A DNA stretch of 64,000 bases, from NCBI GenBank assembly GCA_018340805.1, contig JACMZG010001913.1:10171090-10235089 (forward strand). The letters are read 5' to 3'. The stretch is from Microvelia longipes. Taxonomy: Eukaryota; Arthropoda; Insecta; Hemiptera; Veliidae. A program made the position numbers and the translations under genes. Position 1 is the stretch's first letter. Every line of letters starts with the position of its first letter. Below, in pieces: positions 1-11,932 of this stretch. Under the pieces are notes generated by a model. It saw nothing but the letters and a program-made list of their open reading frames with translations. It searched no databases and was not told the DNA's origin.

Positions 1-124
1 AATTTAAAAGGACAAAATTAACTCCACTTGAAATCCGTGTATAAACTGGCTGGCGTTTCGATTTAAAATAGTTTTGGCGCAAAGTTTCGCGAGCCAGGCG
101 AATTTAATTTAAATTGTATAATTG

Positions 125-1075
125 AAAAAATCGGGTTTGCTACGCTCACAGAATCCTCGGACTCGCTTCGTTCGTCTTCATAATATAAAAATAACTACAT
201 TTACACAACAACACGTCTTCAGACTCGCTTCGTTCGTCTTCATAATATAAAAATAACTACATTTACACAACAACACGTCTTCAGACTCGCTTCGTTCGTC
301 TTCATAATATAAAAATAACTACATTTACACAACAACACGTCTTCATACTCGCTTCGATCGTCTTCATAATATAAAAATAACTACATTTACACAAAACACG
401 TCTTCAGACTCGCTTCGTTCGTCTTATAATATAAAAATAACTACATTTACACAACAACACGTCTCAGACTCGCTTCGTTCGACACGTCTTCAGACTTCGT
501 TCGTCTTCATAATATAAAAATAACTACATTACACAACAACACGTCTTCAGACTCGCTTCGTTCGTCTTCATAATATAAAAATAACTACATTTACACAACA
601 ACACGTCTTCAGACTCGCTTCGTTCGTCTTCATAATATAAAAATAACTACATTTACACAACAACACGTCTTCAGACTCGCTTCGTTCGTCTTCATAATAT
701 AAAATAACTACATTTACACAACACGTCTTCAGACTCGCTTCGTTCGTCTTCATAATATAAAAATAACTACATTTACAACAACACGTCTTCAGACTCGCTT
801 CGTTCGTCTTCATAATATAAAATAACTACATTTACACAACAACACGTCTTCAGACGCGTCATTCGACTTCAGACTAGCTTCATTCGTCCTCAGATAGTAA
901 ATTCATTAGTTTCCCAGCGGTCACCCAGCCAAGCAGTGACCTTGCTCGATTCTGCTTAGCTTTTATGACCTAAAAAACCCGTAGATATACTTGCCGGCAT
1001 TAAACTGAAACATAGTATACTTATTTATGACGTAATATACTTCTTAAAAATTTCAACTCACACGTGTTATTTTAA
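125..1075 (-). repeat. dispersed repeat F1, copy 1, with internal array
   Basis: The left end reads AAAAAATCGGGTTTGCTACG and the right part reads CAGCGGTCACCCAGCC, GACCTTGCTCGATT and ATACTTGCCGGCATTAAA. The same blocks occur in the same order at 19432-20375 and, reversed, in 22783-24650. F1 is about 0.9 kb without insertions and shows no ORF. In this copy the GACTCGCTTCGTTCGTC module is expanded into a 62-bp minisatellite. Class is unknown; Helitron-like or MITE-like are both possible. Confidence 0.7.
150..865. repeat. 62-bp minisatellite inside F1
   Basis: About 11-12 units, each containing TTCATAATATAAAAATAACT, a TACATTTACACAACAACACG stretch and GACTCGCTTCGTTCGTC, with small indels. A single unexpanded unit is visible in the F1 copy at 59030-59100. 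The minus-strand ORF here (81 codons) is only this repeat translated. Confidence 0.9.
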
Positions 1076-1234
1076 GATAATTAAATTTCTCTAAGAACGT
1101 ATATAAGTTATTCCATAAAAGTTAAACTGATGGTGATAACAAAATGAAATATAGCAAATATGTTAAATAAATGACTTTATTTATCTAAAATTTACAAATT
1201 TTCAGTTAGTAAATTTCAGTTTTCAATTCTACTC

Positions 1235-1425
1235 CATGGCAATAGTCGTTTGGAGGAGAGTAGCAAATATGTTTTTCTGCTCACGGCTGGAAAATGATGC
1301 ATTTTCCAGCCGGCGAGAAAGTAGCATTTTCCTGATCGGCTGGTAATTAGTCATGAATGACTGCACTTTACCTGCCTAGGCAGGAAAGTAGCATTTCCCA
1401 GCCGCCTCTGCCTATGCTGGTAAAG
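1235..1425. repeat. hairpin-rich MITE remnant
   Basis: It contains a perfect hairpin GGCTGGAAAATG/CATTTTCCAGCC near 1285-1311 and related fragments (CCTGCCTAGGCAGG, CCCAGCCG). It resembles the GC-rich repeats at 2440-2620 and 25330-25520. No ORF. Confidence 0.45.
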
Positions 1426-2043
1426 AAAGTTAATAGATAATTTTTGTAAACATGATTAGTTAATAATAAAAAGCCTATTGAATTTATTTAATAATTTATA
1501 TAATGAATAATTACATTATTTAACTAATTAAAATTAAAATAAAACAGTTTGTAATGTAAATCTTTAATTAGAAATAAATTTTATTGATTATTTTAAAGGC
1601 AACACTTTTTGTCTTGGGTTTATTATCCATAGAGATATATTACTAGAGAGGCCCTATTGGTTGAATTTTGAAACATCGAAAAAGTAACCTGACCACATTC
1701 GATTATCATTATCATAAAATAAACAAAACAAAAGAACAGTAAATTATATAGTAGAATGTTTAAAATACAAATCACAACACAAACAATCTGCGGGAAGCCG
1801 AAAACAATTGATTAATTATAACTATAACTTCCTCTTGGATGAGGTTTCAATGAGATTACACAGAGCCCCTGAGAGCCCCACTAAAAATGTTTCAGGCCTC
1901 TCAATGTATTAAGATAGGCTATGCCCCCTCTAGTATATATCTCTATGTTATTATCTCATCTTTTTTTGTCAAGTCATTTACTACTTTTATCATACCCGTA
2001 TTTAATATAGTTTAAAAGTTAGTTTATTCTATAGCGTTTTGTG

Positions 2044-2380
2044 ATGAATATCGTCGAAGATATAGACGAACTTTTCGAACATACCCCGTCGGATGTTTTG
2101 GAAATAGCTACAAATGCCAAAGAGAGCCTACTACCCGGCAAATCAGGAACTAGGTATCTCAAAGCATATGAAGTGTTCAAAGAATGGTGCTCAGAGAAAA
2201 ATGTTAAGAATGTAAGTGAAACGTTGTGTTAGCGTATTTAAAAGAACTGTCAAACACAAAATCGAGCGCTACTCTGTTGTCAACTTTCTCGATGATAAGA
2301 TCTGTATTATCAGTCAAAGAAAATGTAAATATAAAACATTATACAAACGTAATAAGTTTTTCAAGAATGCTAGTTTTTGA
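2044..2380 (+). pseudogene. broken Crypton-type tyrosine recombinase, N-terminal core-binding part
   Basis: Frame 1 from ATG 2044 reads LLPGKSGTRYLKAYEVFKEW and continues to NVSE. After a frameshift near 2222-2230, frame 3 continues LAYLKELSNTKSSATLLSTF, then SMIRSVLSVKENVNIKHYT. This is the SAM-like core-binding domain pattern common in animal Crypton-like tyrosine recombinases and their KRAB-A/ZMYM-type relatives (K..Y..AY..F..W, LAYL.EL, S.L...S.IRS). The catalytic R-H-R-Y half is absent; reading frames stop after about 2440. It is therefore a fossil. Family assignment is from memory of the pattern. Confidence 0.6.
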
Positions 2381-2439
2381 TTTATTACTGTTCGCTGATA
2401 AAATATTGTGTGGAACGAGGCTGGAAAGGAAACATAACT

Positions 2440-2620
2440 GACTCGTATATTTGCCTTCCTCGGCTTCGTCTCATCAGTAAAAAGGAAAATTACCTGCCTC
2501 GGCTTCGCCTCTGCAGGTAATTTAGATAGCATACCCCACGCCTTCGGCTCGGGGGCTAACTTCGATACTAGTCAGTAGTATTCCATTTTCCTGCCTAGTT
2601 ACACAAATAACTATTGTGTT
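2440..2620. repeat. GC-rich repeat with CTCGGCTTCG modules
   Basis: It contains CCTCGGCTTCGTCTC, CCTCGGCTTCGCCTC and GCCTTCGGCTCGGGGG and ends in ACACAAATAACTATTGTG. Similar ends (CATAAATAACTATT) occur at about 25485-25502 and 63185. It is probably a non-autonomous DNA element. Confidence 0.4.
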
Positions 2621-2887
2621 AAATATGACTACATGGGTGCTACATACGGTTCACATAGGCATGGAAGGCAGCCATTTTATGGGACCAGGCATAGAGTTAT
2701 ATACTAGAGGGGGCATATCCTATCTCAATACATTGAGAGGCTATGAAACAAGCCTTACATAGGGGCTCTGTGTAACCTCATTGAAACCTCCTCTAAGAGT
2801 GAGTTAAGGTTATAATAAATCAATTAATTTCGGCTTCCCGCACAATGTTTGAGTTTTGATTTGTATTTTTAACGTTCTACTATATGA

Positions 2888-3108
2888 TTTATCTGCCTCC
2901 TTAGCAGCGGTCGTATAGTACTGGACTTCGGCACCGGAGGTCCGGGGTTCACAGCCCTGGCTATGCTCTCAGTTTATTATGAATAGAATTTGTTGTAAAA
3001 AAATGTCGCCAACTTTATGAGCACTGTAGATGTGACTCATCCGAGGTGGTTCCCGCTGGGCGAATACCCTGAAGAGCCGAAAGGCCCTAAAACGGGCATT
3101 ATTATTAC
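2888..3108 (+). mobile_element. tRNA-derived SINE, family A (diverged)
   Basis: It has a tRNA-like head with box B GGGGTTCACAGCCC, the family body GTCGCCAACTTTA and the 3' end ACGGGCATTATTATTA. It is flanked by TATATGA at 2881-2887 and 3109-3115, a 7-bp candidate target duplication. It shares the body with the copies at 37955, 38276 and 42645. Confidence 0.75.
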
Positions 3109-3475
3109 TATATGAGTTGCTGTAATTTTGTTCTGATTATTTGAATATATTTATAAGCGAAGGAGGTAAGGTTACATTTTCAATGTTTCAAAAATGTAAC
3201 CTGTATGGCCTCTCTAGTAATAATATCTCTATGGGACCAGGCATATTAAGAAGAAGCGTGTATCGTCATGGTTGCCTTACGGTTACGGAATATTTATTAT
3301 ATTTATTTATAATAATTATTGTGTTGATTATATTACTATTTTTGATTTCTATTTGGTTGTTTATTAGTCTTTTGTATTTTCTTTTTTTTTCTTCGTTTTG
3401 CATATTTAGTTAGTTTTTGTATTTTACTTTTTTTGACGTATTTGTATTTTATTATTTGCCTTGTTTGGGTTTATT

Positions 3476-3516
3476 GGCACTGATGATGATCGTTATGGTC
3501 GAAAGATGGCTATGTT
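3476..3516 (+). ncRNA. hammerhead ribozyme motif, type I, decayed stem III
   Basis: GGCA precedes CTGATGA (3480-3486). Stem II GATC/GGTC closes a GTTAT loop, then GAAA (3501-3504). Stem III reads AGATGGCT, with one A-G mismatch against the AGCxxGCT norm, and H17 would be A. Downstream is TGTGGAAAGACGT, the block also seen after the other HHRs. Confidence 0.55.
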
Positions 3517-3624
3517 TATGAAATTTAATCATTGTGGAAAGACGTATACTGTTTACTTTTACAACATTAGGACCTTTTTCGCGGTGAAAAATAAACATTT
3601 TTCCACTGGGTTGTAACAAAAAAA

Positions 3625-3810
3625 TCCTGGCGCGGTGGTCCGCATGTCGGGCGAATTTCCTTTTGGATGCGTGTTTCCGTACTTAACAACAATCCTGGTT
3701 GGAATAATTTCTTCAGTTTTTTACATTATATAAGTTAATAACTACTAAATAATTCTGGCGCGGTGGTCCGCATGTCAGGCGAATTTCATTTGGAATGCGT
3801 GTTTCCGTGC
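3625..3810. repeat. CTGGCGCGGTGGTCCGC dispersed repeat, two partial units
   Basis: Two copies of TGGCGCGGTGGTCCGCATGT with GGGCGAATTTC and TGCGTGTTTCCGT lie in tandem about 120 bp apart. The same module forms inverted arms at 35487-35955, and a diverged form is at 37132-37514. Confidence 0.65.
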
Positions 3811-4492
3811 TTAACAACCCATTTCTTGCTTAAGGTTCCGGTTTATGCTTTAAAACCTAAGCAGTTTTATTGTCAAGCACTGCTCGCAACTCATTTTGTC
3901 TGTATTTTTCAAAGGGAATGCGCTAAAACCTTTAAAAATAAACAGTAACTAAGCTCTGAACTAGTGTACAACTGAAATAGTGCTGCTAATTTTAGAGGTG
4001 GGGTTTTGTATAACCAACTAGATATTAAGCGTATTTCCTTGTTATCTCAATATCCTTGTTAGTTTCTGTCTTAGAATAATACTATATGGAGCACGGGACC
4101 GTAAACATAATGTAATTCCACTGATAACACGAAAGCCGGTTGACTGGTGCACTTAAGTAATGCTGCCAACCTGACAACAAAACATTATTTTAAATATGTG
4201 TCATAAATATCTATTAATGAAGAAAGATCGTAAAGAACAAATATAATAACTTAAAACACCTGCTAAGTATTTAATAAAACCGGTCTTTGATGGCAAAAGG
4301 GTGGCGGAATAAGAATCTACATTTAGTTGACGAGGACTACTTTTAATATAATTTTAATAAATACGAGAAACTACAATTTAAAATGCTTTAAATATTGTAA
4401 TGCACCGATATTTATATTAGTATTTTATGAATAATAAGTCATTAATTATTAATAGACCATAATAATTCAGCAACCGGAAGTATTGCCAACTT

Positions 4493-4843
4493 TATCCTTA
4501 GAGTGAGCGTGAATGGAGTCCATTATAAATAATGAAAGAAAAGAAGTCTCTCCACAAAATAAAACTTTATTGGCAAAGCGCTTTCAACCTAACTAGACCT
4601 TCTTTACATCTCAACGGTAGTTATTTTATTTATTTTTGCTTACCTTATTTATTACGTTTTTTGTAATTTATTTTTGTCTCCATTCATACTTTTGCTCATC
4701 TTTTGTTTAATAATTCTTTCGTGTTTCACTTATTTTATTTGCTTGTTTGTTAGGTTTTGCACTGATGATGGCCTCTAGTTAGGTTGAAAGCGCTTTGCCA
4801 ATAAAGTTTTATTTTGTGGAGAGACTTCTTTTCTTTCATTATT
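4493..4843. mobile_element. HHR-bearing foldback element H2 with 12-bp TSD
   Basis: It is bounded by direct repeats TATTGCCAACTT at 4481-4492 and 4844-4855. The palindrome arms are 4529-4605 and about 4770-4843 (AGAAGTCTCTCCAC against GTGGAGAGACTTCT). A one-sided tail of 36 nt (4493-4528) lies outside the palindrome and contains, on the minus strand, ACTCCATTCACGCTCA. The right arm holds a complete HHR core; the left arm has lost CTGATGA. The empty site is visible in the M1 copy at 29.2 kb. Confidence 0.82.
4756..4800 (+). ncRNA. hammerhead ribozyme motif, type I
   Basis: GCA stem I strand, CTGATGA (4762-4768), stem II GCCT/AGGT, GAAA (4786-4789), stem III AGC/GCT with no loop, cleavage expected after T4795, then TGC to pair with GCA. 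A stem III without a loop cannot fold well in a monomer; related HHRs are known to work as dimers. Confidence 0.72.
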
Positions 4844-5084
4844 TATTGCCAACTTGTTTTTAGAAAAGTATATATTGTTAGGGTGGCAGTATTACTTAAG
4901 TGCACCAGTGAACCGCTTTTCGTGTTATCATTAGTGCTCTTTCTATATTTAGTATTATTCTAAGGTTTCTGTGCATAAGATAAAGGGACTTTCTAGTGAA
5001 ACTCCCTGGATATCTAAGTAAGTACGAGATCTTTGTTACTAAACACATCTATGGGACACGATAACCTTTTAACACTTTCTCGGA

Positions 5085-5250
5085 TCTTAATGAAACTTGG
5101 TGGCAAAATCAACCTTTTTAATGTCCCGAACTCTATTTGTATAAAATATGTGTGACGTTATTAACTCACAATAATGACCAACAAATGGATTCAAAAAATC
5201 ACAAATCTTCAAAAAGTGTTTGGATTTGGCTGAAATTTTGGATCATAGGT
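5085..5250 (+). repeat. F1 fragment upstream of the non-LTR copy
   Basis: TGAAACTTGGTGGCAAAATC, then TGACGTTATTAACTCACAAT and AATGACC resemble the F1 core at 21700-21800 and 23500-23530. This explains the first 38 codons of the long ORF that starts at 5137, which are not reverse transcriptase. Confidence 0.5.
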
Positions 5251-6508
5251 TTTTGCGATGACTTTACAATACTGGAGACTGGGTTAACTTGGGAGCAATC
5301 TATACAGCAACTAGAGAGTGATTTGATAAGTGTGAAGCATTGGCTAAATAAAAACCTACTTACATTAAACATAAACAAAACGAAATGCATTACTTTTTCT
5401 CTTGATGTCAGAGGACAACCTGATATCAAGGAAATTAGTATTCATGATAGGAAAAATTGCTTAAATACATTTCCGGACAAATGTTTTTGTCCCAAAATAG
5501 AAAGAGTCGAAACAACAAAGTATTTAGGAATTCATATTGATGCTTTCCTCAAGTGGAAACAACATATACATGAATTGCAAAAACGATTAAGGCAAACAAT
5601 ATACATAATGCTTAGAGCTAGAGGTTTTCTTACTGTGGATCAGAGGCGCACTTTGTACTATGCTATAGCGGATTCAATTTTAAGATACGGATTAATTGGT
5701 TGGGGTGCGGCTCCATCCACAGTTAGACAACCTATACTAATATTACAGAAAGCCCTGATAAGAGTTATGGAATTTAAAGATAGAGAGGAAAGATCAGGCC
5801 CTCTATTTAAAGAACTAAATATTTTGAAAATAGATTATATGTATCAAATGGTTTCACTTAATCAACTCCACAAACATAATCTAGAAATGCCTAGAGTTAT
5901 AGGTAAAACAAGATCAGCTCATAAAGAAACGTTGATTGAGCCATTTATGAAAACCACCATGGGACAAAGGCAATGGAAATTCATCGGTACTAAACTTTAC
6001 AATAATTTACCTAAATACATAAATTTTAATCTTTCAAAAACAGTCTTTACTAAAAAAATAAAATTGATTCTCATAAATAAACAAGAAAAAGATGATAAAA
6101 TAAACAGATAATCTAATCTAGTTCAGGTGAGTTTAAAATCTATGGACTAAGGTCGTTTTTATTATACAAACCACTAAAACTATAAACAAAAATTTTTATT
6201 TAGTTCACAAATATAAATCACATGGTATATAAAATTCTATACATGGTTTGAATAGATGTTTTGTTGAGTAAAGTACACAGACAATCATTCCACAACACAG
6301 GGCTTCTGCCTTAAAAGTGGAAAGATTCCTGTAATTTATCACAGCAGCAGAATGGTCACCAGTTTTTGATTGACGGTGTCAATGGTTCATAAATATTTAA
6401 TCTTAAGATCTATATATATTTAACCGTCGTGTTTAATGTATTTATTTGTTTATGTTGCTTAATAATTTTATTGTAAATATGGAAATAAATAAATAATAAA
6501 AAAAAAAA
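5251..6508 (+). mobile_element. 5'-truncated non-LTR retrotransposon L1x (RT C-terminal part)
   Basis: The ORF is open from 5251 to TAA 6111. It starts at a changed YADD box (FCDDFTIL), then LNINKTKCITFS, TTKYLGIHIDAFLKW, a thumb region (DQRRTLYYAIADSILRYGL, IGWGAA) and LYNNLPKYI near the end, the CR1/Jockey-like layout without RNase H. The 3' UTR runs to a poly-A at 6498-6508 after AATAAATAAATAATA. The 5' half, including the endonuclease and RT fingers/palm, is missing. Two more truncated copies of the same 3' end lie at 23830-24368 (+) and about 34190-34530 (-). The copy is long and open, so insertion is probably recent. Confidence 0.85.
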
Positions 6509-6830
6509 ACACGTATGCAACTATGTACGCTTAACAAAAATACAAAGTTATATTTTATTATCAGTATTATTTGCGGTTTTATTAAATGACATATATAACA
6601 TAATGTGAACAAATCACGTTTTTTGATTAATAGATTTGAAAAATCGCTTATATCATGACAGTATGCCACTTAGACAAACTAGTAATACGACGAACTGATG
6701 AGGGACAACACCATGTGGACGCGAAACGGCCAAGAGGCCGAAAGCCTCTTGTTTTATGGTAAATCCATTTAGCTCGTCACCCCTTTTTTTATTAAAGGTC
6801 TTTCATGACCTTTAATAAAAATAAATAAAG
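6509..6830. other. unassigned AT-rich spacer
   Basis: I see only a short palindrome at 6795-6818 (ATTAAAGGTC/GACCTTTAAT) and no gene. Confidence 0.4.
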
Positions 6831-7080
6831 GAGTCACCCGTGGTGTAGTGGTTAAGGTACGCGGCCAATACACAGAACGAATGGACTTTAGTCATGGGTT
6901 CAATCCCAGCACGGGCCTCTAGAATTTTTATGAGAGGGATAAAAATTCTGCGTACCACGTCCTTCAGAAGGGACGTAAAGCCAGTTGGCTCGTGTCAGGT
7001 ACTCGTTAAAGATCCCTTACCCTAAATGAAACTGGGTATAGGCAAAATTTAGGACCCTCATTGTAGATTACATCATTATA
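6831..7080 (+). mobile_element. tRNA-derived SINE, family B
   Basis: The head has box A TGGTGTAGTGGTTAAGG and box B GGGTTCAATCCC. The body has GTCCTTCAGAAGGGACGTAA, a block typical of arthropod and mollusc tRNA SINEs. A minus-strand copy lies at 59206-59364. Confidence 0.8.
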
Positions 7081-7690
7081 ATACTTCTGCCTTGTAGTTT
7101 AAAGTGTGTAGACGTTTGGTTTAACAGTGAGAGCACGTGTTATTCCCAGTTTTTACTAGACTATAAGAGTCAGTGAAAATATGTATGATTGCTTGGAAAA
7201 GCATGAGAGGAACCATAGAAATTCACGGCTCTTCTGATGAAATATACCTACACTTGAAATTAAAACGAGTAGAACACTATCTTAGGGAGTTGGCAAAAAG
7301 GGCCCAACATCGTGGCCTACTTGCCTGTTAGTAACTACCACTCCCCCATATCACTACCACTAAAGGTCTTTCATTTATGACCCTGAAAATCAACCCCCCC
7401 CCCTCATTGCCTTTTTTGTCTTTGATGGATATCTGGATACGCTGGTTATACTTGTACTAGATTGCTATTACCTTGTGAATAAATCTGCTTGATGCAGACT
7501 GCTGCAATATGGTTTGTTTTGACTGTTTCCAGATGTAACCAAATGCTGCATAGTTGGTCTAACCGTGTGATACTGTCTTGTATTTCAACTTTAGTCTCAC
7601 CCGTTACTTTTTACTAGTAAGTATAAAATTATAAATGTTTGGAGTAGATTTTGTGGTGTCTTTATAGACGATTTTGTCTTTGATTTGTCA
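7081..7690. other. unassigned spacer
   Basis: No gene, SINE or inverted repeat recognised. A short C-run lies at 7396-7405. Confidence 0.35.
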
Positions 7691-7702
7691 TTTGTGAAGA
7701 AT

Positions 7703-7704
<2 letters not shown>

Positions 7705-7786
<82 letters not shown>

Positions 7787-7838
7787 ATATATATATATAT
7801 ATATATAATATATATATATATGTATATATATATATATC
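7705..7838. repeat. (TA)n microsatellite
   Basis: An almost pure TA tract with a few TAATAT interruptions. Long IYIYIY reading frames here are artefacts. Confidence 0.97.
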
Positions 7839-8332
7839 CCATTATATTATTTCTTGCGAGTTTTAATAACTGTAACCCCAAATAATGTACTTCTGTTACC
7901 ACTTTTGGTACCTTTGTTAACTTAACAAAGGTACATACCGTACGTAAAATTGGTAATTTGGGAAGCTCAAATAAATCCTAAAAAATTGGATACTAATAGC
8001 ATCATATTTCAGTAATTTTTTATTAAGGTATTTTTTGACATATAACATTGGTTTTTGTTTAAATAACAAACTTGTGCGATGTATATTTACTGATGGTATT
8101 ATTATTATTATAAAATAAGTAATATCACGATATGCTCTTAACCTTTGAAAGTTACCTAAAAGTTGTAAAATTAACCTATTACTAGTCACCAAAATAATAT
8201 TGGTAAATTTAAACTTGCAAGAGTCAACTTAATGGAGGCACAGACAATTTTTGAATGTCTAGGACTATGATTCCCACTTATTTATAAGTTTTAAGAATTT
8301 AATTTTGCTTCATCTGAAATGTTCCAATCTAT

Positions 8333-9430
<1,098 letters not shown>

Positions 9431-9497
9431 AAAACTCTACTTTTAGCAAATTTCCTTCGGAAGACATTTAACAAACAATAAAACAATGTGTCCGCAG

Positions 9498-9726
9498 GGA
9501 GGCCCCTGGGCCGCGAATCGATGAAAGAAGCCAAGGCGCGAACTACAGACCGATGACCTGTTTTTGATCGTATATTATTTGATTACTTTATTGTCTATGT
9601 TTGTCTGTTTAGTTTTTGAACTGAATGCTTGTGATGCAGCATTCCGGTACTGCTTACTACCGGCCTCCAGCTTCCACCCCCACCAGGCCGCCCCGTCCTG
9701 TACTCAACTCGTCTCCTTATACAAAT
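9498..9726 (+). CDS. candidate coding exons of an unrecognised gene
   Basis: A GC-rich island in AT-rich DNA. The clearer exon is 9640-9726: acceptor CTTGTGATGCAG, 29 codons open in phase 0 (frame starting HSGTAYYRPP and containing TRPPRPVLNSSPYTN), donor AAT|GTAAGT. A second possible exon, 9498-9559, follows TGTGTCCGCAG and reads EAPGPRIDERSQGANYRPMT, but its donor (GTTTTT) is poor and its phase fits another frame of the second exon. I do not recognise a family. It could be part of a gene extending beyond the window. Confidence 0.33.
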
Positions 9727-9962
9727 GTAAGTAAAACAATTAATATAGAGTCCTGACAAGTAAAAAGACGCAGACGTGAAGCAGTACTTTAAAGGTACGG
9801 ACAAAGCCCAACCTGAAGAATATTTGGCTCACCCTGACGAATTGCTTCCTTTTATGTACGGCGAGAGTTCATAAGACTTTTGGTATGATGATTATGTTGG
9901 GTGGAATCTTTTAAAGTGACCACTTATAATAGTCCTAATCTTTCGAAGGTGGTCTTTACTCT

Positions 9963-10040
9963 TTTATATATATATATATATTATATATATATTATATATA
10001 ATATATATAATATATTATATATATATAAATATATATATTT
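9963..10040. repeat. (TA)n microsatellite
   Basis: An imperfect TA tract with TATAATATAT interruptions. Confidence 0.95.
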
Positions 10041-10204
10041 ATTTATTTTTTAAGATTTCCTATCCTGCGTATGAAGAACGACAACTCATGCTTCTTCTAA
10101 TTGAAACGAATCTTGGAATATGGGGAGGTTAGGGAGCCTATTTTTTTTAGTTATGACGTCATGAAAATAATTCGCTATATAGAAACGAAAATTTACTTAA
10201 TACA

Positions 10205-10757
10205 TAGCAAAGTGTCATGTGACAAGAAGTAATCCCAACAAAAACACTCCGTGAAAAAATGCAGCCAAGTCTTGCGTAAAAGTTATGATATCATTGTTTT
10301 ACGCCAAGTCTATTCATTCGCTGTTTTTCATAAATCTTAAGAGATATAGATGTTTATTTTAATATCCGCAACGTTGCGCTCTAAAGCCTTACAAAATTTA
10401 ACAGTAAAGAAGTTTCTGACTAGGCTAGAACGCAGAGGTAAAATTAATTAATCATGAATTTCTTCATCAAATCAATATTGAAGGTTTTTTTTCTAAATAG
10501 TTATTACCTATTTATTTAATTTCTAATTTCGTTATTTAGCGTTCTTGCAAAGTCAAGAAATTTCTTTACTGTTAAATTTTGTAAGGCTTTTGAGCGCAAC
10601 GTTGCGGATATTAAATAAACATCTATATCTCTTAAGATTTATGAAAACAGCGAATGAATAGACTTGGCGTAAACTATGATATCATAACTTTTTACGCAAG
10701 ACTTGGCTGCATTTTTTCACTGAGTGTTTTTGTTGGGATCTCACTTCTTTTTGTAAG
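10205..10757. mobile_element. foldback element, arms about 215 bp
   Basis: The arm at 10205-10425 (AATCCCAACAAAAACACTC, GCAGCCAAGTCTTGCG, CGCAACGTTGCGCTC, AGCCTTACAAAATTTAACAG) is repeated inverted at 10545-10757. The loop is about 120 bp of AT-rich DNA. No ORF and no clear TSD. Confidence 0.75.
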
Positions 10758-11149
10758 AAACTTCGATTAACTTCGCTGCTAAACTTAAGATGTGTGGATT
10801 TTTGAAGAGCCTATTTTCTGTCTTTTTTGGTCTATCTTAATGTCACAAATCAAGACGTATTTAAATTTTTGATATTAGCATGTGTTGATACCTGCACTAT
10901 TTTAACTATTTTCCCATAAATAATTCGAAACAAAAACAATGTGATCGGGATGCCAATGAGGCCCATGGTCTGATATGTATATATGCATGAGGCCCCTCCT
11001 TTTTATATATGCATCTTCGTATGAGCCCCTCGGACCGCTTCGCGCCGAATCCCTAATTATCAACCCTCCCTCTTGGTTTAATGACGTAATCAAATAAACA
11101 GTGTAGTATTACAGAAAATTATATCATACGTGTTTATCAAAAAACACAA

Positions 11150-11310
11150 TGTGAAAACAGTCAACAACGATTGATTTATTAAAACCTTAACTTAAACTTG
11201 GAGTAGGATACAGTGAGGTTACCCAGAGCCTCTAAGTACTCTAAAATGATGTTTTTAGCTTTCCAAGGTATTGAGATAGGATACGCTCCCTCTTGTAATA
11301 TTATGATTGT
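11150..11310 (+). repeat. solo arm of the 1.6-3.2 kb foldback family
   Basis: It shares ATTGATT, GAGGTTACCCAGAGCC, GTATTGAGATAGG and CTCCCTCTTGTAATAT with the inner arms at 1743-1948 and 2693-2890, at moderate divergence. Confidence 0.5.
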
Positions 11311-11712
11311 GAATCCTTATTTAGTGGACTGCCGCCATGAGAATAAAACACTACGACATATATATAATTCGATTTGTCTTAATTTTGGTTATAATAGGTA
11401 ATTTTAATGTGTTTACATAGCTTTAATTTTATCATGCAAAAATTATATCTTATTTTCCAAACCACAGACACAATTTTCGAACCAAATTTGGTATAGGCCA
11501 TAATAAAACCTCTACTAATTTCATTTAGCATCATTAGTTTTTATAATGAAAAGAAGAAGTTTCTTCGCGTGAAGTATCTAAAAACGGAAAACTCTTAATT
11601 CATCAGCATAATTTGTGCAGCGTACGTACAAAATTTCAGAGCAGTCTTTAGAGCAGTTTTGAATCTGCTCGTCCTTTCTTAATCAATATCTTTTTGTACA
11701 ATATCCTAATCT

Positions 11713-11932
11713 TCATGTTATTGTCGTTATTTGAATAGTCTGATCGCTACTAGTTGCTTCTAGTTTTCGTTGTAGACCAATTTTAGAATGTATAACCCGT
11801 TTTAAAAGTGATAATGACCATATGAAGCAGAACAGTATAAGTATGAGAACTGCAACCATTGCAGAGAATAGTCCAGCTCGCTTAGGATTCCTCCAGTCTA
11901 ATACGTTGTAAATGTAAGGCTTCCCATCATAC
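11713..11932 (-). CDS. rost-like coding exon 5 (TM6, C-terminus, stop)
   Basis: This 220-nt exon starts after acceptor CTTGTTGTAG and ends with TGA at 11715-11713. It encodes YDGKPYIYNVLDWRNPKRAG, the last helix (LFSAMVAVLILILFCFIWSL) and a short polar tail. A minus-strand ATTAAA near 11425-11430 could serve as a polyadenylation signal; this is weak. Confidence 0.88.

Larger units (their letters stand above)
1627..3234. mobile_element. nested foldback element with two inverted-repeat pairs
   Basis: The outer pair is 1627-1690 with 3170-3234 (CATAGAGATATATTACTAGA against its complement). The inner pair is about 1743-1948 with 2693-2890, sharing TATGCCCCCTCTAGTATAT and CGGGAAGCCGAAA. Between them lie a Crypton-type remnant (2044-2380) and a GC-rich repeat; a SINE (2888-3108) has inserted beside the right inner arm. 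A related single arm lies at 11150-11310. Confidence 0.65.
4070..4964. mobile_element. MITE M1, split by an HHR element
   Basis: The ends are inverted: CTTAGAATAATACTATATGG at the left, TAGTATTATTCTAAG at the right, with ACACGAAAGCCGGTT/GAACCGCTTTTCGTGT further in. An uninterrupted 0.5-kb copy lies at 29228-29730. Comparing the two shows a 351-bp HHR element inserted here at 4493-4843 after TATTGCCAACTT. Confidence 0.8.

Noticed and set aside
150..865. CRISPR array
   Set aside because: Units are contiguous tandem repeats without unique spacers, in a eukaryotic genome.
5137..5250. First 38 codons of the 324-codon ORF
   Set aside because: They read through an F1 fragment; the reverse transcriptase similarity starts at the FCDDFTIL box, so the ATG at 5137 is not a real start.
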